A stretch of DNA of 64,000 nt from Anthopleura xanthogrammica (GCA_964019055.1 OZ025216.1:7677414-7741413), one strand, 5' to 3'. Shown: positions 51,430 to 63,382, counted from the first letter of the stretch. The notes: generated by a model not told the origin, from the sequence alone. Translations and numbers: made by a program.

Positions 51430-51638
51430 CTTTGGGGGGAAATATTTATAATCAATCTTAGACGCAAAAGAATGAGGTTTCGATATTTCTAATCTAACCT
51501 AAGTCACCATACCTGTTACGCTTGGTCTTTGTGCCAAGTAGCATGCAAATTTTATTCATCTATTCGAACCATGTATAAGTCAGGATTTATAAAGGTGGTT
51601 ATCTACTGTTGGACAAACAGACATTTGATAAGTATTAC

Positions 51639-52361
51639 CTTTTTTTATTTCGAACATGAAAATCGAGATTGTGCAGTCGCGATCCTTTGTCTTTTTGTAA
51701 CATCCCACTATAGTTTTTTCTTCTTCCAAGATAACTCGAAGTGGCCCAGCCTTGTTCAGTTTCCCATACTGAACCGCCTCATTAACGTGATAGATATTAC
51801 TCTGTGATTGGCTTTGGCTCACGCTGAAGGAAATGAACGTAAGATAGTCGGCACCACATTCCTTTCCTAGTCCATACAAGCTCTTGCTGGGATCTAGAAT
51901 TTCATTAATTCCAGCCTGTATCTTGCAGTATTTCATCATAAACTTGCTATCATTTAGATCTTCAGAATCACAGCACAAAAAGAAATGCCCATTAAATGCA
52001 ATCACAAACGGGTTGTTTTCCAGGGTACATTCTTTCGGTTTCATGGACTTCTCATTCTTTTGAATCTCTATATACTTAATGACTGCTTTGGTCACCTTTC
52101 CTTGGATGTTGCTAACAGAACTATAAAGAAGGTATTTAGACCTTTCTAATTTATTCCTCTTGACTTTGGCTGAAGGATCTATGAAATATTCGACGAAATA
52201 TTTAAGATCGGCATCTTTTTTCAAAAAGACTCCGTGGAATTTAATATTTGAAGATTTCTCCAGATTTCCTTCAGGTTTTTCCAGAATTGTCAATTCAACA
52301 GTGGCAGTTCCTGCAGTAGCCGTATCCACGAAAGGCATTGTTGCTTTATACTGAAGATTAC
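51639..52361 (-). CDS. Exon A: unrecognised 233-residue domain, copy 2 (intact)
   Basis: Acceptor AG is at 52363-52362, ATG at 52338-52336, and the open frame extends to donor GTAATA (GT at 51638-51637). At the copy 1/3 nonsense site it reads AAG (VIKYIEIQKNEKS). Residues 1-90 contain VELTILEKPEGNLEKSSNIK and a Lys-rich KVKRNKLERSKYLLYS. Residues 100-233 include FVIAFNGHFFLCC, YGLGKECGADYLTFISF and RVILEEEKTIVGCYKK. The alternating hydrophobic pattern suggests mostly beta structure, but I can name no family. With exons B and C it would give a protein of about 695 residues: domain, linker, rod and tail anchor. A 5' non-coding exon ending before GTAGAT at about 52440 is possible, since that site is conserved at 39719. 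Confidence 0.65.
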
Positions 52362-52783
52362 CTGAATATAAAAGAAAAATGAGTTTAGTGTGTGTATAGA
52401 TATGAAAAAATGAAATCCAAATCTACCTGTTCATGACACCCCCACACAGACCTGGTTGCAACACTCCAGTTGGCTTAAGGTAATTCCCTTGAAAGAAATT
52501 TTGCCAATAACTTTGTTCTGAAACTTTGTATGGACATTAATGATGTAATGGACATTTAAAAACTGCAATAAAAAGAGGGGGTCACCATTCTCATTTTCCC
52601 ACTAGATACTCTTCAAATGTAGCAATATACAGATTCTATGGCGAAATGTGGTAGCAACCGGAAGTCGTAATCCAAAACGTTTATTCTCGGTTCAAAGTAC
52701 TTCCTTACAATAAAACGTACCTATAATTCAAAGCTGAATAATCATTCTATACTTCTAAATCCATCAAAGTAATTAAATGACTA

Positions 52784-53840
52784 GAATAGTTGAAATATTA
52801 GGGAAAAAAGCAAGTATGCACACCTCTACGAACGTCCGGAAATCGTACACTTCAACTATTCTCATCAAAATATTTCAAAATTTATCCAATAAAGTTTCCT
52901 TCATATTTTGATATATGATTCCCAGAACCGTTTTTATTTTAAAATCTTAAATAAAAAATGGGGGTCACCATTCTCGTTTTTTGATTTATTTTGAAAAAAC
53001 ATCGAAAAACTGGCACTTTACCGAGAGGAGACTGGGGCGAGTTTTACAAAAATCAAATCGCTCAAAAAAGAGAAAAAAGTAGGATTTAGTTTTAAATAGA
53101 ATTTTTACCTAGAATATGAAAGTAAAATGTCTAAACTGTGTAAGTTCCCTGCTTTTAGTCGTATGCGCAGAAAGATGCGCAGTGCAAAACAAAGGAATTA
53201 CCTTAATGAGTGTGAGCATCAACAGGTCTGTTATACTGGGAAGGCAGGGGCGTAGGCAGGGGCGTAGGCAGGGGCTGAGGCAGGAACCCCCTTCCTGTTG
53301 TCCTGTTGGCCGTTTGTTTTTAGTTGGTCGTTGTTTTGGGTTTTTGTTTTTGTATCAGATATACAACCTCCTCCAAGGACAAGGATTTCTATTGTGTTTT
53401 CCTCATTACTCGGCGCTTCCCTAGGAAGCAAGCCCGAGTCTAAAAATGCAAGCCGTTCTTCGTATTTGGGCTCCAAATGGGGGTCATGGTCCCAGGCGTT
53501 CCAAGCACAGACTATGGAAACTGGGCACGAGAATCGTCACGCACCTTCGCTCGCTCCCTGTTCTTGGTTTAGAGAATGCTCAGTTTTGAGAATAAGGCTT
53601 TAGAAGGAATCATGTCCAATACGCTATCTAATACGCTCATCTTGCATACAAATGCACACACCATTCGTGGCAGACCTACACTCAAAGAAGTCGAGCGTTT
53701 TTGGAACGGGTCGGTCCACGAATCTCATAGCTTGAAAGCGTTGAAAACTTTGAAATCATGCAGACTTCATACTAGTTCTTCCGAGATAGCAAATGACCGA
53801 TATACGAGCCCTAACTATAAAACACTGACAAAACTATGAC
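52784..53840. other. Spacer after unit 2, unrelated to spacer 1
   Basis: No gene was recognised. It holds a small inverted pair AGAATAGTTGAA/TTCAACTATTCT (52784-52862) and a 12-bp GC-rich tandem (AGGCAGGGGCGT type, about 53241-53284). It also repeats the upstream string GGGGGTCACCATTCTC (about 52962). Open frames of 80-102 codons on both strands at 53116-53603 overlap each other and lack domain features. They probably belong to transposon debris. Confidence 0.4.
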
Positions 53841-53924
53841 TATTGACTTGACAACAAACTGTGATGCTAAAATGAACACCTCGAGGTGTTCATTTCAGCA
53901 TCACAGTTTGTTGTCAAGTCAATA
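53841..53924. repeat. Near-perfect 84-bp palindrome between units 2 and 3
   Basis: The palindrome is centred on CTCGAG (53880-53885) with no loop. Each arm is 42 bp, with a single visible mismatch (GCTAAAATG against GCTGAAATG when folded). The outermost words are TATTGACTTGAC and GTCAAGTCAATA. It ends about 30 bp before the block shared by units 1/2 and 2/3 begins (53955). Such structures can extrude as cruciforms and promote breakage. Confidence 0.85.
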
Positions 53925-54499
53925 TCAAGAATCTTCGTGAGCATATAATGTAAATATAATGTTTATATAAAGCGTTTTACTCGAGTAGACGGCGAACCAT
54001 GTCCAGATGATATTTCAACCAACTAATCAATAATTATACTAAAAACAAATATACAGGATAAAAGAACAAAGAAATTAAAGAATTAGAAACTCAGTGATGA
54101 AGATAAAACAAGGACTCGATTCTGAGAAATCTTGAATCAAAAAGACTGTGACGTTCCGTGTTAAAGTTGCGATAATCAGTACAAGTGAAGATTCCCAAGA
54201 CTGTCTGGGCTGTAAAACAGATATAATATCATTTTTACCCACCTTTTTGCACTCAGTTTTGGCACTTTTAAGGGGATATGTTTTCCTTTATACGAAGATG
54301 AGTTGAGTTCTCCATGCAATTTCCGTCTTTGTAGGTACTTCCAAGAAACCTGCATCCTTGCGTGACGTCACGCGAACCACAGGCTTCCCATAGAAAGACC
54401 AACAAAGCCGGTTTGGATCCAGGTGAATAATTTTATATAAATAAACTCATTTATCGCGACCATTAAATAGACCATAAACTCCTTGCATCACTTATGAAT

Positions 54500-54583
54500 G
54501 CAGCTCAATTTGGAGGACAAAACAACAGGTTCCAATTCTCAGGAGATTGAAATTCCTTTATTTTCTCCTCCAAATTGAGCTGC
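54500..54583. mobile_element. 84-bp hairpin element, copy 3
   Basis: This is the third copy of the hairpin, with both arms intact and shared flanks, so it duplicated with the unit. Confidence 0.6.
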
Positions 54584-55024
54584 TTTGACGTCGCGTGCAA
54601 GGGGTCTATACAGTAAAATACGACTCATTAAAACAGCTAACGTTTATTTCTGTTCAATTCTTGACTGAAATACAATTGTGTTGCTTTTAAAACTCATCAA
54701 CATCATGACAGATAAAGTCCTAGTTACAATGCATAGGACACTGCAGCCCACATTCTATATAAAAGCTCAAATACTATGGATTACATTTGCAGCTCATAGC
54801 AGGTAAAGTAGTTAGAGTATGACTGACTCCCCAATGAACCTAGCCTAATAAGTCCTAGCTAGTTACAGGGTTCGTACATGATCCTCTGTGAGAATTTCCA
54901 AAACTTTCCAAAGCCTTTTGACTCAAATTTCCAAAATTACACAAAGCGCAAAACTGAAGCCAAATTCATGGATCTGAAAGATTCAACATATTACATTTAC
55001 AACGAAAACAATTATTTGCAAGTC

Positions 55025-55275
55025 ATGAACGTTTATACTTCCAATATGTAAATGACCGTGACGTCACCCCAGGTTTCATTTAATATACAAACTTTAACAG
55101 GTTCACAGAAAACGTATTTAATAAGCATCATCATTATACTCATGGTTTTCACAATGTTTACAGTAAATTTTGGTGTCTGATAATGGCCAGTGTTTAGTAT
55201 TATAAGTAAAACAAATATACTCAAAAGCCTGGGGTGACGTCACGGTCATTAACATATTAAAGTATAAACCTTCAT
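55025..55275. mobile_element. CRE-containing fold-back element, copy 3
   Basis: This copy has the same structure as the unit 2 element, with both CRE-bearing arms present and isolated substitutions in the outer arm (ATGAACG for ATGAAGG on the left). It duplicated with the unit. Confidence 0.65.
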
Positions 55276-55419
55276 ATCTTAAAGAAGCAACACTCAAATG
55301 AAAAAATATATTACCATTCAACTAGTCGCTTCATGTAGAATTGATGCAGAAAGTATTGTATCAGGGGTTAGGTGCACTTTAAAAGTATTTAATTCGTTAA
55401 TTGCTAGACAACATGTGGA

Positions 55420-55565
55420 ATGGATTGGAAACTGAGTGGGATAAGTGGAAAGAAAAGAAAAAAGTGAAGAGCAGAAGAGAAGAGAGAAAAGAGGACAGCA
55501 AAAAGAAGAAAGGGAATCAAAGCAATGAAATGAAAGGAAAAAAGAGAAAAGGAAATAAATAGATT
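55420..55565. repeat. Purine-rich low-complexity tract, unit 3
   Basis: This is the unit 3 counterpart, nearly identical to the unit 2 tract. Confidence 0.55.
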
Positions 55566-55894
55566 GAATGCATGAACTATGAGGAGTTAAAAAGAAGAGC
55601 ACTAATCGTTGTACTGAAATGTTTCAGTAAATCAAATTTACCGAATAAATTTTTGTAATGTTTTTCTTGCATGGGTTTGTGACATTTTTTATTTTTGGTC
55701 ACGTGATTTTCGATATATCCGATTAGGACTGAAACAATAGCACAAAGGAATTTTCATATACCTCTGAGGGGGGGGGGGGGGGAGAAAACTTAGGACTGTA
55801 AACAGCCTTGATCGAGTCACAAAAACACACTTTATCTGATTCCGCAGCTGAAACAAAAAAATGTAGAAATAGGGTTACGTTTCAGTATACGTTT

Positions 55895-56617
55895 CACGAG
55901 ATGGATTGGATGAACACAAAGGAATAAGAATGTACACGAGATAGATTGGATGAACGCATAGGGATAAGAATGTACCCGAGATGGAATGGATGAACGCATA
56001 GGAATAAGAATGTACACGAGATGGATTGGATGAACGCATAGGAATAAGAATGTACACGAGATAGATTGGATGAACACATAGGAATAAGAATGTACACGAG
56101 ATGGATTGGATGAACGCATAGGAATAAGAATGTACCCGAGATGGATTGGATGAACGAAAAGGAATAAGAATGTACACGAGATGGATTGGATGAACGCATA
56201 GGAATAAGAATGTACACGAGATGGATTGGATGAACGCATAGGAATAAGAATGTACACGAGATGGATTGGATGAACGCATAGGAATAAGAATGTACACGAG
56301 ATGGATTGGATGAACGCATAGGAATAAGAATGTATACGAGATGGATTGGATGAACGCATAGGAATAAGAATGTACACGAGATGGATTGGATGAACGCATA
56401 GGAATAAGAATGTACACGAGATGGATTGGATGAACGCATAGGAATAAGAATGTACACGAGATGGATTGGATGAACGCATAGGAATAAGAATGTACACGAG
56501 ATGGATTGGATGAACGCATAGGAATAAGAATGTACACGAGATGGATTGGATGAACACATAGGAATAAGAATGTACCCGAGATGGATTGGATGAACGCATA
56601 GGAATAAGAATGAGATG
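55895..56617. repeat. 40-bp minisatellite array, unit 3 (18 monomers)
   Basis: The array has the same total length as unit 2 but a different variant order. It has only one GAACGAAAAGG monomer (about 56153), and the GTATACGAG marker (about 56330) is three monomers nearer the left edge. It includes the cleanest consensus monomers (for example 56170-56209). Confidence 0.97.
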
Positions 56618-56723
56618 CATTTTCGTTGTTTCCCCTTTGTTTGTTTGTTTTTTCCTCTGCTGATTATAATAATTGTAAACCTATTTCAAAAAGACGTCGA
56701 TGGGAGATCTGAAATCTTAAATC

Positions 56724-56951
56724 TTAGACCGTGTAACAAGCTGTAAAATGTAATATATTCACAGCCAAACAACGTAGCCGGCTTTTAGATTGGAATATGA
56801 AGCATGACCTTTGAGTTAGGAATGTAATTTTTCTTATTTTAGCAAGAAAACATAAAAGGACAAAAGTTTTGTTCAGTTTCAGATCGCCCATTTCAGATCT
56901 CCGATCGACAACGTTTTTTGAAATACGCGCATGCGCATGCTTGATGTACAT
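56724..56951 (-). CDS. Conserved 75-codon ORF, uncertain gene (unit 3)
   Basis: This is the unit 3 counterpart, again with an identical predicted peptide. It matches unit 2 at three of the four variable sites and unit 1 at the fourth (GTTAGG). Confidence 0.25.
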   Translation of the reverse strand: MYIKHAHARISKNVVDRRSEMGDLKLNKTFVLLCFLAKIRKITFLTQRSCFIFQSKSRLRCLAVNILHFTACYTV

Positions 56952-57540
56952 TTACACATCTCTTTTATGCCAAACATTCCACTTGTCAAAATGTTCTGAG
57001 GGATGAGAAAATAAAACCTCCCAGGCTGATTCGTGTATACGTCGCATCTGGGTTTTTCAAAACACGTCCCACATGGAAAGAAATAACCACAACGACAAAA
57101 CCATCAGCAATACAAGCGACATACCGGGTGTGCTGGTCATAGCAAGGGGTTAATCATCTACGGTCTAGGGGCCGACTAACCTCTCCCTTAGGCTTCGGCC
57201 GAGCTTCCTGATCAGTCAGTAATGTCCTCCCGGGATAGCGGTGTTGGGGCCGAAATCTCCAGCGTAGCCGTAAGTCCATACGGGGCTTCAGCACTCGATG
57301 TCTGGAAGTATGGTCCTGGTTAATCAATCAATAAAAACAAATTATTTCCATAAACCTGAGTCTTTATTGAAGATAAAATATTAAGAAGATGAATTTTAGA
57401 AAGTAGACTGAAGGCTCGCACCTACAAGTTTTTCCATGTTCTGATAATACTTTATTCCTAACATAGATAGATCCATCATATTACAAATCGTAGTCGCGCT
57501 ACGCTCATAACGATAAAAGTTCACACCGAAGAAGAGTCTA

Positions 57541-57755
57541 AAGGATGGTGGCACAATTCCATCCATCAAACTTGCTTTCCAAGGTTATCAATATGGGATG
57601 TTTGCGCGAGGTCAGTCTCAATGATGGTGGCGCAATTCCATCCATCAAACTTGCCTTCCAAGGTATATATGAACCGACCTTTCTAGGTTATAATGTATAT
57701 GATATGATGTTATCACGAGGGAGGCCAGTCTGAAGGATGGTGGCAGAATTCCATT
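57541..57755. repeat. 79-bp tandem repeat, unit 3
   Basis: This counterpart has the same copy number as unit 2. Confidence 0.75.
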
Positions 57756-57769
57756 CATTAAAATGACCT

Positions 57770-57940
57770 TTGGCGTGGGGTAAAACGCTTGCCTCTCGCC
57801 TCCACGGTCGGGGATCTATTTCCAGTCTCGTCATTTGAGCTGTGTTGGTTGGTTCTCTTTTTCTGATTCCGAAAGTCTTCGATTGACCATAATCCACGTT
57901 TCTCGCTGTTTCCTGTTCTTCTAGTTGACGCGTGTACCAT
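57770..57940 (+). mobile_element. tRNA-derived SINE-like segment, unit 3
   Basis: This counterpart has the same broken B-box-like block as unit 2. Confidence 0.4.
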
Positions 57941-58426
57941 TTGTGAGAAGGCAAAGTTTCCAGCTCTTTTCGGTTGGTGGACGCGGGAATTTCCAACCCG
58001 ATGGATTGGTTCAAATGGTAAGTACTCATCTTCGTATTAGTTAACGCATGTTGAATAAAGCACAGGCATGCAGTCCAACCACGATCACACGCGACTTCGA
58101 TGTTCGTATTTTTTCACTTTCTTCGCTCTTTGTAATAAAACTGAAGAAATTACTGCCTGTTTCCTCCTTGTCAGTACCTGTTTGAGGAACAAGACACTGA
58201 CGCCTATCATTCCCGCCGATTTTCCAAATAACGCAGTATACACTTTAGGATTCAACTTTCATGATAATTCTCTTACATGCATCATTCATTCAAAACTTTT
58301 GATATCTCTGCATCAAAAAAAGATATCTTAACTGTAAACGCCATTCTGACTTTTTCAAACAGCTCTTCCATGTTCAGAGCGTCAAAAACTTGAAGGAAAG
58401 TTTTTCGTTTTAAATTTATCCATTTA

Positions 58427-58715
58427 ACCGGGGGGGGGGGTACTTCGGGTCGTTTCATACGGGGATGCTCCGCCCGGACTCTCGACCCCTTACCCTTTTC
58501 TATACCAAATTTCAGCAAAAAGGTACCCCTTTTTTATACCTTTTTGCCTGAAAAGGTACCCCTTTCATATACTTTTGAAGAAAATCTACCCCTTTTTATT
58601 CCAAAACTCGCAAATTTCCACCCCTTTTCTATACGTGCGGTTTGAAAAAAGTACCCCTTTCGGGCGGAGCATCCCCGTATAGTCAATTATAGGGAGTACC
58701 CCCCCCCCCCCCGGG
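58427..58715. mobile_element. Poly-G/poly-C-ended MITE, copy 3
   Basis: This is the same element with CCATTTA flanks at 58420-58426 and 58716-58722. Confidence 0.75.
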
Positions 58716-60210
58716 CCATTTAGTTGAGAGTGTGGTGTGGTGCTTACCATTTTTTGTCACCCACCCCTAAATCTGTTTAGTATGTCCCAGCGAACATTTG
58801 TGCCAAGTTAAGTGCTTGTACTCAAATTTGCAACGATCTTCGCTATATTTTTGTCGCTAACAGACCTGACCATATAGCCAGTTCAAAGTTTAAGAGTGGC
58901 TGGCCGTAAATATCGACTATGGTAGGGGAAAAAAATTTCCCAAATTTTTCTTTTCCTTACCAGAAGACTGCATTAGTTGAGGTGATGCTCAGAAAAAAAT
59001 ATCAGTAGTTTCCGCCAATCAAGCAAGTCTTCAGTGTGTGACGGAACAATTTCTTGTCCGCGACAGCGCGAGTTCGTTGAGTTGTGCGGGGCAATTACAT
59101 GTTACACATTACATCAAGACAAATAGTTTACTTTATTGATACACAAATCTCACACGCATCAGTCTCAAACATACATAACTGGTAAGCACGATTCACGAGA
59201 TAGCCATTGTAAAAGATTCACGTTACCTTATATGCTAGTGTGTCCTTACATGTTGTCTAGTCGTCTCTATTCCTACTCAACTCTTGGGGCACTCTTCTAT
59301 ATCGTGGCTACTCTCTGGGCTACTCAACTATATCTCTACTATCATGCATCTCAACTATCATCTCTCTGGCGCGCGCTCCAACTTAAATAGTAGCGCTATG
59401 CCATGATGGACAGATGCCAATCTAATGTAACTTCTCTTAACAACTGATAAGGTGTGCACCCCCCGGCTGGTAGCTATGAAGAAGTAATTCCTAAGTTTTC
59501 TAATAGATTCGCTAAACAGTACATTGAAGTAAAACAACAAATGCAAAGAACAACTAATTGTACGACTTTCTATGAAAAGAAATCTAAGTTGTAGCGAAGT
59601 TCGTTATGAGAATAAGCTAGCTAAAACGTTGGTAACAGTAAACAGAAAATATCGTGAACAACTCATAAATTAGCTAAAATATTAAAATTACATTTAAGGA
59701 CTTCCCATTTTATAGCGTTTCTGGCAACCGTGGTTTCCAACGTAAAATGAATGGTACTGAAAGGCTATTTGTTCAATGAACATGTCCAAATAATAAGGGA
59801 TTAACTTAGCATACACTAGAGATAAACACAATGAAGGCCGATTCCAGATTCTTATTGTTTGGACATGTAGTACATTTTTACCTATTATTAAGTAATCCTT
59901 TTTCATGTTTGATTCATGTTCCAAGGATTACAGTAATTGAATACGATAACAGCTGTGATTAATATGGGCAAGAGTTGAAAGAACACGACTAGAATTCCGT
60001 GTCGTCACACTTGTACGTCCCAGCTTAATTACTCCAAGTCCTTCATGACATCTAGACAAAGGTCTTGAAACATATATTATTTATCCCACGAGTCACGTGT
60101 AGTTTCTAGTATACACACGAGCCTTTAGGCGAGTGTGTATACAAAGAAAATACAAGTGACGAGTGGGATATCGATCCACGGTATGTTACGAGAAACCATT
60201 GTATAACCAT

Positions 60211-60595
60211 TTTATCCCACACCATAGAAAATACAAATGCATAGATCAAATGCGCAGTGCATGATGGGAAGGAAGAGTGAAATACCGACGAATACACGCA
60301 TCAAGCATTCCGCGCTACTGCTCTAAGCGCATGCTCAGGGGATTAAAAAGTGGGATAATATTTTGTAAAATATGCAATTTTTTGGTATATTTGACTCAAA
60401 ATTCGCTGAACGGTACGTGATCTTGAATATTTAATGAAAAATACAACTAAAATATAACATGTTTTACAAAATATTATCTCACTTTTTGATCCCCTGAGCA
60501 TGCGCTTAGAGCAGTAGCGCGGAATGCTTGATGCGTGTATATGCAACGGCTTTCCTGCTTTCTGATTGGCTGTATTTTCTATGGTGTGAGATGAA
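60211..60595. mobile_element. Nested long fold-back element, unit 3
   Basis: This is the counterpart of 35041-35425 and almost identical to it. The first fold-back to its left has lost its left arm in the deletion near 60080. Confidence 0.7.
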
Positions 60596-60683
60596 TAGAG
60601 GTTATTACATGGGCGCGCGGAGATACGAATTTTATCTTCGAGTGTTGAAAAGATCTCCCACGAGTGAGCGCAGCGAACTACTA

Positions 60684-61571
60684 CTAAATACCGCAGTTTA
60701 AAAGAATAATTACGAAAATAATTACGAAAATAATTACGACAGAAATAATAAAATGTCGTCTTCTGTCCTGTTCTAGCTTCTTCTTCTGTCGTAAAAGCTG
60801 TCTGTTTTCATATTCTAGCTTCCTCTTCTGTTGTTTAAACTGTTTTTTGTCCCCTTCTAGCTTCTCCTTCTGCTGTTTAAGCTGTCTGTTTTCCTCTTCT
60901 ACACTCTTCTTCTGTTGTTTAAGCTGTCTTTTATACTCTTCTAGCTTCTCCTTCTGCTGTTTAAGCTGTCTGTTTTCCTCTTCTACACTCTTCTTCTGTT
61001 GTTTAAGCTGTCTGTTTTCCTCTTCTACACTCTTCTTCTGTTGTTTAAGCTGTCTTTTATACTCTTCTAGCTTCTCCTTCTGCTGTTTCGACTGTGTTTT
61101 ATCCTCTTCTAACTTCTCATTCTGTAGTCTAAGCTGTTCATTTTCATATTCTTGCTTCTCCTTCTGCTGTTTCGACTGTCTTTTATCTTCTTCTAACTTC
61201 TCATTCTGTAGTCTAAGCTGTCCATTTTCATATTCTTGCTTCTCCTTCTGCTGTTTAAACTGTCTTTTATCTTCTTCTAACTTCTCATTCTGTAGTCTAA
61301 GCTGTCCATTTTCATATTCTTGCTTCTCCTTCTGCTGTTTAAACTGTCTTTTATCCTCTTCTAACTTCTCATTCTGTTGTCTTAGCTGTCCATTTTCATA
61401 TTCTAGCTTCTCATTCTGCTGTTTAAACTGTCTTTTATCCTCTTCTAACTTCTCCTTCTGCTGTTTAAGCTGTCTGTTTTTCCTTTCCAGTTCCTCTTGT
61501 TCTCTTAGATGTCTTAACTCCTCTAATTCGACCGGTAAAGGTTTCGTTAACGTGTGTTTGCCCTTAGCGGC
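60684..61571 (-). CDS. Exon C: coiled-coil repeats plus membrane anchor, copy 3
   Basis: This is the shortest coiled coil, about 295 residues, exactly 112 (8 x 14) fewer than copy 1. The start and the end (FIISVVIIFVIIFVIILL, NCGI) match copy 1. The frame is intact, so repeat loss occurred in whole modules. The upstream exons of this copy are damaged (nonsense codon, exon fusion). Confidence 0.7.
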   Translation of the reverse strand, partial: AAKGKHTLTKPLPVELEELRHLREQEELERKNRQLKQQKEKLEEDKRQFKQQNEKLEYENGQLRQQNEKLEEDKRQFKQQKEKQEYENGQLRLQNEKLEEDKRQFKQQKEKQEYENGQLRLQNEKLEEDKRQSKQQKEKQEYENEQLRLQNEKLEEDKTQSKQQKEKLEEYKRQLKQQKKSVEEENRQLKQQKKSVEEENRQLKQQKEKLEEYKRQLKQQKKSVEEENRQLKQQKEKLEGDKKQFKQQKRKLEYENRQLLRQKKKLEQDRRRHFIISVVIIFVIIFVIILLNCGI

Positions 61572-62622
61572 CTGAAACAAATAAAGACAGAACAGTAAAA
61601 AAACTGAAAAGCTATTTTTTCTGTTAATAGTAGTTATACATAGGGTGTTGACTCAACTTACAATGTAATATGTAACCAATAGTGAATTTACAGGCCTGGA
61701 ACTGCTGCCGCAGACTGGTCAGTTATTTTTTTCGTATTTATTTACCAATATTTAGCCAGGAGTTGCCCCCTTCAGCATTGCTGATATCAATGGGGGTCCT
61801 GGTAAGTTAGAGAACATGATAAATCAGTGAACAGATCTAGAAAAATAATAATCTACAAAAAAAAAACGAAAAATGAAATTTTAAGATCAAAATAAAGGTC
61901 TTACAAAAAACATCCCTAATTTCCACTCGGTCCCGAAGAAAATATTGATTTACATTGTTTTACGATGTTCGGGAGTTCGTTGTCAGTATGCGTTTGCCCC
62001 CTGTAATGCCACTGACTTCCTCCATTCTATCAAAAGTCAGTTCTTATTTTTGGAAGTACTGTGATGTACCACGACTAAAGGACATTTTTAGAAGGTTGAT
62101 TAAGCTCGATCATTTTAATTAAATAGCACTCTTTTAAAATAACACTGGAGATTGTGAGTACAATGAATAGTTTGCAATACTTTGGACTGCCAGGAGTTTA
62201 GTCTTGACCATTTAAAACTCAGTTGTTTAGCTATCAGTATGCAAGCACTACATATATAGAGTTTATATCTACATACCAATTTTTTTTCTCTCCCACCTGA
62301 AATGAAATATCGGTCTATTAATAAGTAACAAGCCAGTGTAAAAAAAAATGGATATTTCCTATCATAGGAATGGCATGACTGAAAGTGCGCGATGTGCTGT
62401 GTGCTCTCATGATGCACGTGTTCCCAACCAATCAGAAAGCGAGATGTATAACAGTTATTTCATAATGCGTCATGAGTTCTGCCCTTTTACACAATAATGA
62501 TGAACTTGTACATATTATGCAAGAGGTTGGTGACGAATAGCCTGTGTGCAGCCGGCGACTTTAACGCAGTATAGGTGACGAAATCCTTAGTTTGCATTCT
62601 CTCAGTTCACGCGTTCTCATCA

Positions 62623-63072
62623 AGGGAGCACGGCAGAAATAAATTTATTGATTGGTCTTCCTGTGGTATTGAAGTGTGCTGACGAATGCATGCGGCGGCT
62701 TTCCACGAAAATATAGCGTGGGTTGAGTGGGTTCACTTAAATATCCAAGATGGCGCTTACATAATATTGACCCATGAGCACGGCAGAGATAAATTTATTG
62801 ATTGGTCTTCCTGTGGTAATGACGTTTGCTGACGAATGCGGTTTTCCACGAAAATATAGCGTGGGCTCACGTAAATATCCAATATGGTGGCTTACATAAT
62901 ATTGACGCGTCAATAATATATAACGTCCGCCATATTTGTTTACCTATGAGCCCGCACGCATTTTAAGAAAACAGCGTTGCATCAACACCACAGGAAGCCC
63001 GTGCGCTTAGAAAAGCTGCACGTTAATACCACAGGATGACCAATCAATAAATTTATCTCTGCCGTGCTCTCT
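62623..63072. mobile_element. MITE with 10-bp target-site duplication, unit 3
   Basis: This is the same element, flanked by GTTCTCATCA (62613-62622, 63073-63082). Its right end CTGCCGTGCTCTCT gives the best match to the left inverted end, which supports the placement of the termini. Confidence 0.75.
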
Positions 63073-63246
63073 GTTCTCATCAGTACAAATCAAAGGTTCA
63101 TGGAAATGGTCCAAAGTCCCTCAATACCGTGCTTTAAAAAAATAATAATTAGGAGCTATCAACCCTAGCGGCAATTTGCTTTGTTTGCACCAAATATTCT
63201 TGACCCTTGGACCCTTTCCTTGGATTCACCAACAAACACTCAGTGC

Positions 63247-63318
63247 CTAGCCTCCTACGCAGACGCTCTTAGGGTCGTCACGCAATACAAGAGAAACGTT
63301 GCGTGACGACGTGACGAC
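63247..63318. mobile_element. 72-bp insertion private to unit 3
   Basis: Units 1 and 2 read CAGTGCCCTGATTATG. Unit 3 has 72 extra bases inside that string. The insert contains GGGTCGTCACGCAA and the inverted TTGCGTGACGACG plus GTGACGACCC, and starts TAGCCTCCTACGCAGACG. It looks like a small hairpin element or a fragment of one, in the intron 5' part near exon B. Confidence 0.6.
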
Positions 63319-63382
63319 CCTGATTATGATTCTTTTATTAAATCTATAAATTAGAATTAAGAACATATCTAATAATACATAC

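Larger units (their letters stand above)
41431..53954. repeat. Tandem segmental duplication, unit 2
   Basis: This is the second copy of the large unit, about 12.5 kb, in the same order and orientation as unit 1. It starts at the shared block TATAATGTTTATATAAAGCG (41431; counterpart at 53955). It carries the only copy of the minus-strand gene whose visible exons have no nonsense codon. It also has a local partial duplication in the intron (about 49935-50075). Its right spacer (52784-53954) is unrelated to that of unit 1. Confidence 0.93.

Noticed and set aside
53116..53603. Overlapping 81-102-codon frames in spacer 2
   Set aside because: They occupy both strands, lie partly in a 12-bp GC-rich tandem, and have no domain or conserved counterpart in unit 1.
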